Assembly: GCA_900544425.1 (NCBI GenBank) | Contig: UQUX01000027.1 | Coordinates: forward strand, 1 to 18,090 | Direction: 5' to 3' | DNA from: an uncultured Collinsella sp. | GTDB taxonomy: Bacteria > Actinomycetota > Coriobacteriia > Coriobacteriales > Coriobacteriaceae | DNA length: 18,090 bases | Shown here: positions 1-8,755 of the stretch, one piece after another | How the letters are laid out: the number at the start of each line of letters is the position of its first letter | How positions within the stretch are numbered: the first letter of the stretch is position 1 | Program-made: the position numbers and the translations under genes | The notes under the pieces: model-generated | Databases searched by the model: none | Told to the model about the DNA's origin: nothing | What the model saw: the letters and a program-made list of their open reading frames with translations, nothing else

Positions 1-180
1 TGCAGCAGGGGCTCTCAATGTTTTTTATGTCCTGCTCATATCGTCTCTGCCGGCACTTGGGGACACTCCTTGGCGCGCCAGGGCCGGCCGCTTGGGACGA
101 GGGACCATTTCATCCCTTGGCGGTCACCCGAGGTAAACCTTTACCGCCCGCCTATATTTGCCGAAATTACACTTGACGGC
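1..180. other. Upstream intergenic DNA, no gene seen
   Basis: No coding region is supported here. Arms AGCAGG (4-9) and CCTGCT (31-36) enclose a T-run and may be the remains of an upstream gene's terminator. TTGGGGAC at 57-64 weakly resembles the repeat unit at 5736-5820. Two eight-base palindromes lie close together, GGCGCGCC at 72-79 and GGCCGGCC at 82-89. Confidence 0.4.
132..145. promoter_or_regulatory. Dyad GGTAAACCTTTACC, possible operator
   Basis: A perfect inverted repeat with 6-bp arms and a 2-bp centre lies about 40 bp upstream of the likely nifJ -10 element. The size and symmetry suit a dimeric helix-turn-helix regulator. No specific regulator is recognised, and a role in nifJ control is inferred from position only. 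Confidence 0.3.
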
Positions 181-190
181 GGGGTACAAT
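181..190 (+). promoter_or_regulatory. Candidate nifJ -10 region (GGGGTACAAT)
   Basis: TACAAT (185-190) resembles a sigma-70 -10 box. It has a G-run in front, as do the candidate -10 boxes at 12361, 13398 and 14797. No good -35 is seen at the normal distance; TTGACG at 173-178 is too close. If used, this promoter gives a leader of roughly 275 nt before nifJ. Confidence 0.35.
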
Positions 191-471
191 AAACCCGCAT
201 GCGGATTTCCGTTGCGGGCGCTTCCCATCGCCGGGGCGTGCCCGGGAGCATCCGGCATGCGGCCTTTGCGGCGCTCGGTCATGTGCAAGACGGGCGGTCG
301 GGCCTGTAGGGCGCATCAGCTGCCCCTCGCCTCGGCATGTCTTCTCTCCACGCCATGCACCTGCTGCTGAGCCTGCCTGCCAGATGATTGGAAGCAACAG
401 CGAAAATCCCATCACGCCAACATCCCGGCGATCGCCGGGGCCTGTATACCTATATGAGAGGAGAGGGGTAT
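191..471 (+). promoter_or_regulatory. Long GC-rich leader of nifJ
   Basis: These 280 bases precede the nifJ start and hold no convincing gene. They contain the palindrome CCGCATGCGG (195-204) and several short GC stems. The perfect 16-bp palindrome CCCGGCGATCGCCGGG lies at 424-439, 20 bp before the ribosome binding site AGGAG (459-463, 8 nt from the ATG). I do not recognise a known riboswitch. The palindrome near the RBS could be an operator or could limit translation initiation. Confidence 0.35.
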
Positions 472-4011
<3,540 letters not shown>

Positions 4012-4022
4012 GTCTCCCACCG

Positions 4023-4145
4023 CAGGATCTGAGGACTGACCTTCGCGGACGTCCTCGGACATGAAAGAACCCCCGCTGCGCACTACGTGCGGCGGGGGTT
4101 CTTTCGTCCTGCGGAGTGCCCGCGAAGGTTAGCCCTCAGATCCTG
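4023..4145. repeat. Long imperfect inverted repeat centred on the nifJ terminator
   Basis: The left arm starts CAGGATCTGAGG (4023-4034) and the right arm ends CCTCAGATCCTG (4134-4145), which is its exact reverse complement. The match continues inward through ACCTTCGCGG (4039-4048) against CCGCGAAGGT (4120-4129), with one mismatch and one G-T pair in between. A weak middle (about 4049-4062 against 4106-4119) follows. The perfect terminator stem forms the core. The whole is about 123 bp, much longer than a usual terminator. Confidence 0.85.
4063..4105 (+). terminator. Intrinsic terminator of nifJ
   Basis: GAAAGAACCCCCGC (4063-4076) pairs perfectly with GCGGGGGTTCTTTC (4092-4105). The region between them forms a further CGCAC/GTGCG stem around a TAC loop. 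The stem starts 51 bp after the nifJ stop codon. The A-rich foot and T-rich tail are partly within the stem, so it may act on both strands. Confidence 0.85.
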
Positions 4146-4150
4146 CTACG

Positions 4151-4190
4151 ACTACGTCCTCGGATTGTGTGGGCGGATGAAGGACGTAGT
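4151..4190. repeat. Perfect 10-bp inverted repeat
   Basis: ACTACGTCCT (4151-4160) and AGGACGTAGT (4181-4190) are exact reverse complements around a 20-nt spacer. There is no T-run, so it is not a standard terminator. The sequence ACGTCCTCGGA within it resembles the segment at 4050-4059, which suggests a shared repeat origin. Confidence 0.6.
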
Positions 4191-4215
4191 TGGCGGGTAT
4201 TCCGTCCCTTTCGCT

Positions 4216-4238
4216 GTTTCGCGGCTTTGCCGCGAAAC
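4216..4238. repeat. Perfect GC-rich hairpin
   Basis: GTTTCGCGGC (4216-4225), a TTT loop, and GCCGCGAAAC (4229-4238) make a perfect 10-bp stem. It is strong but has no T-run after it on either strand. It could be a backup terminator, an RNA stabiliser or a dispersed palindromic element. Confidence 0.65.
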
Positions 4239-4531
4239 CTCGCGCCACTTTGGGGATGGATGGGGGACTTGGCTGTTGCCGCCTTTTCGGAGCTCTTCTT
4301 TATTCCTTATGCTGGATGAAAAGCCCCTTGTTTTTGCAGGGGTGCATACTCGACTTATATGTGCATAGAATCTCGTATAGTGCGAGTAAGATATTGCGCT
4401 GTCCGTTTTGTGTTTAGCAGAGATGTAGTTTGCATAATCCGACATAATCCTTGCTTCATTTAAATAAAGTCGCACGTAAATTACGTAGATATGTCTGAGC
4501 TGGAGTTCTGTACGCTGAGCGGATAAAAACG

Positions 4532-4545
4532 ACCGTTCACCGTTC
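4532..4545. repeat. Tandem heptamer ACCGTTC x2 upstream of arcC
   Basis: ACCGTTC is repeated exactly twice with no spacer, about 120 bp before the arcC start. It lies between AGCGGA (4518-4523) and TCCGCT (4544-4549), which are reverse complements. It may be a regulator binding site. ACCGTTCAC is close to the half-site described for LytTR regulators, but the spacing is not the usual 12-13 bp between half-sites. Confidence 0.45.
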
Positions 4546-4665
4546 CGCTATTTTCAAAATGAATAAAATGAGCGATAAAGAGAATATAAACCTTAATAAA
4601 CTCGCGTATCGCACGGACGCGGGTTATTAATGGGTTGTAGGCCTTTTACAGAAAGGATTCCAGCA

Positions 4666-5628
4666 ATGTCTAAGCCTCTTGGTAAGCCCGATCGTATTGT
4701 CGTCGCCCTTGGCGGCAACGCCCTCGGCAACAACCCCGTCGAGCAGATCGAGGCCGTGAGCAACACCGCCCATGCCCTCCTCGGCCTCATCGAGCAGGGC
4801 AACGAGATCATCATCACCCACGGCAACGGCCCGCAGGTCGGCATGATCCAGAACGCCTTCGCCGCTGCCCACGATGCCATCGGTACCCCCGAGATGCCGC
4901 TGCCCGAGTGCGGCGCCATGTCCCAGGGCTACATTGGTTATCACCTGCAGCAGGGCATCGGCCGCGAGATGCACAAGCGCTATAAGCGTTGGCACGCCGC
5001 CACCGTCGTCACCCAGATCGAGTGCGATCCCGACGATCCCGCGTTCAAGAACCCGACCAAGCCGATCGGTCCCTTCTATACCGAGGAGCAGGCCAAGGAG
5101 TTCATGGCCGAGGATCCCTCCAAGGTCTTCGTCGAGGATTCCGGCCGCGGCTGGCGTCGCGTCGTCGCTTCCCCCGATCCCAAGAAGATCGTCGAGGCCG
5201 ACTCCATCCTCAACCTGCTCGACAACGAGTTCATCGTCATCGCCTGCGGTGGCGGCGGCATCCCCGTCGTCCGCGACTACGAGAACAAGGGCTGCTACAA
5301 GGGCGTTCCCGCCGTCATCGACAAGGACCTGGGCGGCGAGCTGTTGGCCGAGGACTGCGACGCTGACGTTCTGTTCCTGCTGACCGCCGTTGAGCATGTC
5401 GCCATCAACTTCGGCAAGCCCAACCAGGAGGAGCTCGAGGACCTCACCGCCGACGAGGCCGAGCGCCTGGCCGACGAGGGCCAGTTCGGCAAGGGTTCCA
5501 TGGAGCCCAAGGTCCGCGCTGCTATCAAGTTCGCGCGTTCCCGCAAGGGTCGTACCTGCATCATCGGCGCTCTGGACAAGGCCGCCGAGACCATGGCCGG
5601 CCTCTCCGGTACCCGCATCCACGAGTAG
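4666..5628 (+). CDS. arcC: Carbamate kinase
   Basis: This 320-residue cytoplasmic enzyme of the amino acid kinase family reversibly transfers phosphate from carbamoyl phosphate to ADP, giving ATP, CO2 and ammonia. Length and motifs match the family. The nucleotide-binding start is IVVALGGNALGNN (from about residue 9). HGNGPQVGMIQNAF, CGAMSQGYIGYHLQQG and DSGRGWRRVVASPDPK follow, then ACGGGGIPVV, the Lys220 region (VIDKDLGGELLAED), and GQFGKGSMEPKV near the C terminus. ATG 4666 has GAAAGGA 8 nt upstream; an in-frame ATG at 4630 would add 12 unrelated residues. Hairpins follow at 5649 and 5694, so it is probably transcribed alone. Arginine deiminase and ornithine carbamoyltransferase genes are not in the window. 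Carbamoyl phosphate could come from those genes elsewhere, or from agmatine, allantoin or purine breakdown. Confidence 0.95.
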   Translation: MSKPLGKPDRIVVALGGNALGNNPVEQIEAVSNTAHALLGLIEQGNEIIITHGNGPQVGMIQNAFAAAHDAIGTPEMPLPECGAMSQGYIGYHLQQGIGREMHKRYKRWHAATVVTQIECDPDDPAFKNPTKPIGPFYTEEQAKEFMAEDPSKVFVEDSGRGWRRVVASPDPKKIVEADSILNLLDNEFIVIACGGGGIPVVRDYENKGCYKGVPAVIDKDLGGELLAEDCDADVLFLLTAVEHVAINFGKPNQEELEDLTADEAERLADEGQFGKGSMEPKVRAAIKFARSRKGRTCIIGALDKAAETMAGLSGTRIHE

Positions 5629-5648
5629 TCTCTACTCTGCTGCCTCTC

Positions 5649-5676
5649 TTGTGGGCGCCAGGCAAAGCGCCCACAA
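5649..5676 (+). repeat. Hairpin directly after arcC
   Basis: TTGTGGGCGC (5649-5658) pairs perfectly with GCGCCCACAA (5667-5676) across an 8-nt loop, 20 bp after the arcC stop codon. No T-run follows. It probably stabilises the 3' end or works with the terminator just downstream. Confidence 0.6.
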
Positions 5677-5693
5677 ACTAGCCTCTCTTCATG

Positions 5694-5726
5694 AGCCCCG
5701 CAGTCCGCTCCGACTGCGGGGCTTTT
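5694..5726 (+). terminator. Intrinsic terminator of arcC
   Basis: AGCCCCGCAGTC (5694-5705) pairs perfectly with GACTGCGGGGCT (5712-5723) across a 6-nt loop, followed by TTT. This is a canonical rho-independent terminator 65 bp past the arcC stop codon. Confidence 0.92.
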
Positions 5727-5735
5727 GCTATTCAC

Positions 5736-5820
5736 CTAGTCATTGGGGACGTTCTTAAATGACTAGTCAAACAAGAGCGCCCCCAATGACCACTCATTTA
5801 AGTCTGTCCCCAATGACTAG
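5736..5820. repeat. 85-bp inverted repeat of TCATTGGGG units
   Basis: CTAGTCATTGGGGAC (5736-5750) is the exact reverse complement of GTCCCCAATGACTAG (5806-5820). Pairing resumes inward: CTTAAATGA (5754-5762) with TCATTTAAG (5794-5802), and GTCA (5766-5769) with TGAC (5787-5790). Read by unit, there are three copies of about 30 bp with a pattern like TCATTGGGGAC-x-TCTTAAATGACTAG. One copy is on the plus strand and two are on the minus strand. The peptidase stop codon lies inside the right arm. This looks like a small dispersed palindromic element of REP or MITE type. Confidence 0.8.
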
Positions 5821-6818
5821 TAGTAGGCCCACATGGCTTCGACTTCGTTGAGGACCTCTACGACGCCCCAGCGGCGGGCGCTGCGGTTGGCCGAGTTGGG
5901 GTCGTAGACGCCAATCTGGTTGGCGTTGTCGATGCCGTAGAGCACGATGTAGTGGCCTACGTTGGTAAACGTACCGGGGCGCACTGCGGCGATGACGGGC
6001 GCACCCGAGCGAAGTGCTTGGGTAATCGATTCGCGATCGTTATAGAGCTGTGTTCCGTTGAGCCCTAGCTGCCACGCACCGCCTGTCATAAACGACCACT
6101 CGGTGGCACCAGTGGGGGCGTAGTTGCCGGCTTCGGCCAGTGCGCATACATCGACCGGCGTCTTATCGGTGTGGCCGGTCTTAAAGATATAGACCATGGT
6201 GAGGCAAGTGGGACCGCAAGCGTTTTCTCGAATAGTGCCACCGGCATAGGGCAGCTCCGACCATGCGGGGTCAATTTGGTAGATGTGGGGCATGGCGCCG
6301 GCCTGCCATTGCGAGCGTGGGGTCGAGAACGCAAAGGAGTAACCGGGCGCGACGGGAGCTTTAAGCAGCTTGTCCTCGGCAGTGGGCTCAAGACCGGCTG
6401 ATCCGTGGGAGATACAGGATCCCAAAAACACAAAGACGAGGCAGGCGGCAATGGAGCAAAGCGCAAGGCGTAGGCGGCGGGCCGGAAGCGCGTGGCTTGT
6501 GGTGTGCGACGCGGGGTGAGGGGCGGAATTGCCGCGATCGCGTTGAGGTCGCGAAAAGGAGCGCTTGACGTAGTAGTCGGTCTTACGGCGATCGTAGCGG
6601 CGTGGCTGCGATGTGCCGGTCTGGCGTTGGCGTGTGCTCGTACTCACACGGTCTGACTGCTGCACGGTACGGCTTTGCTGCCGCGAAGAAGCCCCGAGCT
6701 GCTCTTGGGGGCGCTGCGGGTTGTCGTTGTCGGAGGTGATTTTGGGCGTTGACGTGGTGCGGCCGGCAAGGCGCACGCTTTGTGGCCGTTGGTCGCCGTC
6801 ATTGTATCCGTATGCCAT
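5817..6818 (-). CDS. Membrane-anchored C39-like cysteine peptidase
   Basis: The 333-residue protein begins with about 110 hydrophilic residues rich in Gln, Arg, Ser and Thr, probably disordered and cytoplasmic. One hydrophobic helix follows (about 117-136). The outer part, from about 175, looks like a peptidase C39-like domain (PF13529 type). It has an oxyanion Gln at 181 (YQIDPAWS), a catalytic Cys at 201 in ENACGPTC, His289 in GHYIVLYGID and Asp306 in VYDPNS. Members of this group cleave peptides or act on the cell surface; the substrate is unknown. LGSC at the end of the helix resembles a lipobox, but the long leading tail argues against a normal lipoprotein. ATG 6818 is preferred over GTG 6827 because AAGG lies 8 nt before it. 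It converges with arcC and diverges from the permease, so it is probably a single-gene unit. No ABC transporter is beside it. Confidence 0.75.
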   Translation of the reverse strand: MAYGYNDGDQRPQSVRLAGRTTSTPKITSDNDNPQRPQEQLGASSRQQSRTVQQSDRVSTSTRQRQTGTSQPRRYDRRKTDYYVKRSFSRPQRDRGNSAPHPASHTTSHALPARRLRLALCSIAACLVFVFLGSCISHGSAGLEPTAEDKLLKAPVAPGYSFAFSTPRSQWQAGAMPHIYQIDPAWSELPYAGGTIRENACGPTCLTMVYIFKTGHTDKTPVDVCALAEAGNYAPTGATEWSFMTGGAWQLGLNGTQLYNDRESITQALRSGAPVIAAVRPGTFTNVGHYIVLYGIDNANQIGVYDPNSANRSARRWGVVEVLNEVEAMWAYY

Positions 6819-7172
6819 TCGAATCACCTTGCCTCATGTGTAACTTGTCTATCCTACATAAAAAGATGCACGACACATGGGTATGTGCGCCAAAAGCCTG
6901 ACAAATGGTATGAACGTTGCCGCGCCGCGCGCCAAGCGTCACGGCAACAGGTATTCAAAAGCAGACAAGATGAAAGCGTCCAAGACGAATGACGTCTCCC
7001 GCCGTTCGTCCCAAAAACGGTGCCGCTCGTTTTGCAATTCTGCCTTCGGTCGAGCTGCGAGCGGCGCTGCTGCGCCAAGGCCGTATCTTAAAGCCATGGA
7101 ATAAAAGCGCGCGGCAAAACGGACCGCGCAAGGGGTGACGCCAAGGGCGTCAAACAGGAAAGGAGGGGAACA
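6819..7172. promoter_or_regulatory. Divergent promoter region and structured permease leader
   Basis: This 354-bp gap must hold the promoters of the minus-strand peptidase and of the permease. No clear -35/-10 pair was identified on either strand. Stems include GTTGCCG/CGGCAAC (6916-6922 with 6942-6948) and GCCGCTCG/CGAGCGGC (7022-7029 with 7058-7065). Two hairpins close to the permease are GCGCGG/CCGCGC (7109-7114 with 7124-7129) and TGACGCC-AAG-GGCGTCA (7136-7152). The last ends 4 nt before the RBS region (AGGAAAGGAGGGG, 7156-7168). No known riboswitch is recognised. Confidence 0.45.
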
Positions 7173-8624
7173 ATGGCGGACAAGAACGCAGAAGTTGCAG
7201 TCGAGGATAACGGCGGCATGAAGAAAACGCTTTCGCTCTGGAACTTCTTCACCATCGGCTTCGGTGCCATCATCGGTACCGGTTGGGTTCTGCAGGTCGG
7301 CGACTGGATGGTCGTGGGCGGCGGTCCCGTTCCCGCTATGATCGCATTCCTCTTGGGTGCAATCTTCCTCGTGCCCGTCGGAGCTGTTTTCGGTGAGCTC
7401 ACGGCTGCTATCCCCATCTCGGGCGGCATTGTCGAGTATGTCGATCGTAGCTTTGGCCGTACGCTGAGCTACATCACCGGATGGCTTTTGGCCCTGGGCA
7501 ACGGCATCCTGTGCCCGTGGGAGGCCATCGCCATTTCGACCCTCGTGTCCGAAATGTTCGGCAGCCTGCCCGGCCTTGAGTGGCTGCGCGCCGTCAAGCT
7601 CTACACCATCCTGGGGGCCGACGTTTACCTGTTCCCGACGCTGATCGCGCTCTGCTTTGCAGTCTACGTCATCTTCCTCAATTTCCGCGGTGCCAGCTCG
7701 GCTGCCAAGCTCCAGGCCTTCCTGACCAAGGCCCTGCTCTGCGGCATGCTGCTCGCCATGGGCGTCTCGCTGTTCACCGGCTCGCCGGACAATGCCATGC
7801 CCGTGTTCTCCCAGGTCACCGGCGCTGGCGGCGGCAAGGCCGCTACCGAGAGCACCAGCCTGTTTGCCGGCATCGTGTCGGTCCTGGTTCTGACCCCGTT
7901 CTTCTACGCCGGCTTCGACACCATTCCTCAGCAGGCTGAGGAAGCAGCCGAGGGCCTCAACTGGAACAAGTTCGGCAAGATCATCTCCCTGGCTCTGCTG
8001 GCCGCTGGCGGCTTCTACATGGTCTGCATCTACTCGTTCGGCACCATCCTCGACTGGCATGAGTTCGTTAAGAGCCCGGTTCCCGCGCTCGCCTGCCTCA
8101 AGGGCATCAACATGCTTCTGTACCTGGCCATGCTCGTCATCGCCACGCTTGGACCCATGGGCCCGATGAACTCCTTCTACGGCGCCACGAGCCGCATCAT
8201 GCTCGCCATGGGCCGCAAGGGCCAGCTGCCCGAGCAGTTCGCCGAGGTCGACCCCAAGTCTGGCGCTCCCAAGCTCGCCTGCGTCGTTCTGGGCGTCATC
8301 ACCGTCGTCGGTCCGTTTTTGGGCAAGAACATGCTCATCCCTCTGACCAACGTGTCGGCTCTCGCCTTCATCTTCTCCTGCGGCATGGTCGCCCTCGCTT
8401 GCCTGCGCATGCGCTTCACCGAGCCCGACCTGCCTCGTCCCTACGAGGTGCCCGGTGGCAAGTTTGGCATCTCCCTCGCTATCGCTGCCTGCGCCATCAT
8501 CATCGGCCTGCTTGTGATTCCGTTCTCTCCCGCCTCCCTCAACATGGTGGAGTGGAGCATCGTGATCGGCTGGTTGGCTATTGGCCTGGCCCTCATGGCT
8601 TTCACCAATTCCCGCAAAAAGTAA
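7173..8624 (+). CDS. APC-family amino acid permease
   Basis: This 483-residue inner-membrane transporter shows about 12 hydrophobic helices. The APC-superfamily signature FTIGFGAIIGTGW is in helix 1 (about residues 26-38), with the unwound GAIIGTG (31-37) that binds the substrate amino group. The conserved loop with SRIMLAMGRKGQLP near residues 340-355 also fits. Such proteins import amino acids or related amines, by proton symport or exchange. Substrate specificity cannot be read from the sequence. AGGAAAGGAGG precedes ATG 7173. The amidohydrolase starts 131 bp downstream with a stem-loop but no T-run between, so the two are probably co-transcribed. This suggests the permease brings in the amidohydrolase's substrate. 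Confidence 0.9.
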   Translation: MADKNAEVAVEDNGGMKKTLSLWNFFTIGFGAIIGTGWVLQVGDWMVVGGGPVPAMIAFLLGAIFLVPVGAVFGELTAAIPISGGIVEYVDRSFGRTLSYITGWLLALGNGILCPWEAIAISTLVSEMFGSLPGLEWLRAVKLYTILGADVYLFPTLIALCFAVYVIFLNFRGASSAAKLQAFLTKALLCGMLLAMGVSLFTGSPDNAMPVFSQVTGAGGGKAATESTSLFAGIVSVLVLTPFFYAGFDTIPQQAEEAAEGLNWNKFGKIISLALLAAGGFYMVCIYSFGTILDWHEFVKSPVPALACLKGINMLLYLAMLVIATLGPMGPMNSFYGATSRIMLAMGRKGQLPEQFAEVDPKSGAPKLACVVLGVITVVGPFLGKNMLIPLTNVSALAFIFSCGMVALACLRMRFTEPDLPRPYEVPGGKFGISLAIAACAIIIGLLVIPFSPASLNMVEWSIVIGWLAIGLALMAFTNSRKK

Positions 8625-8630
8625 CGCCGA

Positions 8631-8725
8631 GCCGGGGCGGATCAGGTGCGCGGGACCCTCTCTTCCGCGCACCGAACCCGGCGCCACTTGGGTAGCTTTG
8701 TGAGGCCTTAACCCAACACGGCCTC
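8631..8725 (+). repeat. Intercistronic stem-loops between permease and amidohydrolase
   Basis: A two-tier stem has an outer GCCGGG (8631-8636) with CCCGGC (8677-8682) and an inner GGTGCGCGG (8645-8653) with CCGCGCACC (8665-8673). A second stem, GAGGCC (8702-8707) with GGCCTC (8720-8725), lies 19 nt before the amidohydrolase RBS. There is no T-run, so termination is unlikely. mRNA stabilisation or different expression of the two genes is more plausible. Confidence 0.55.
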
Positions 8726-8755
8726 GCCCACTATATGGATCCATAAGGAGGAACC

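Larger units (their letters stand above)
4012..4665. other. 654-bp gene-free region between nifJ and arcC
   Basis: No credible coding region is present. The first 230 bp are GC-rich and hold the large inverted repeat with the nifJ terminator plus two further perfect hairpins. From about 4300 to 4650 the base composition becomes clearly AT-rich, unlike both neighbouring genes. This part must hold the arcC promoter and includes a tandem heptamer at 4532-4545. A/T-rich boxes such as TATAAA near 4585 and TTATTAAT near 4624 are possible -10 elements, but I cannot choose between them. Confidence 0.6.

Noticed and set aside
72..89. Adjacent GGCGCGCC and GGCCGGCC eight-base sites as a cloning junction
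   Set aside because: Such palindromes occur naturally in GC-rich DNA, and nothing nearby resembles vector sequence.
173..190. TTGACG and TACAAT as a paired -35/-10 promoter
   Set aside because: They are separated by only 6 bp, far from the 17 bp needed, so TTGACG is not used as the -35 in the call.
158..370. Possible small gene in the nifJ leader
   Set aside because: It starts with a non-ATG codon upstream of the candidate promoter, has no RBS, and is Cys/Pro/Arg-rich as expected of random GC-rich DNA.
191..471. Thiamine or cobalamin riboswitch in the nifJ leader
   Set aside because: I could not find the conserved core sequences of either class, so no riboswitch is called.
4087..4475. Short open frames on both strands in the nifJ-arcC gap
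   Set aside because: They begin within or beside the terminator inverted repeat, lack convincing RBSs, and show no recognisable protein features.
6939..8744. A 601-codon minus-strand open frame opposite the permease
   Set aside because: The translation is rich in Glu, Asp, Gly and His without domain character and is antisense to a clear 12-helix transporter.
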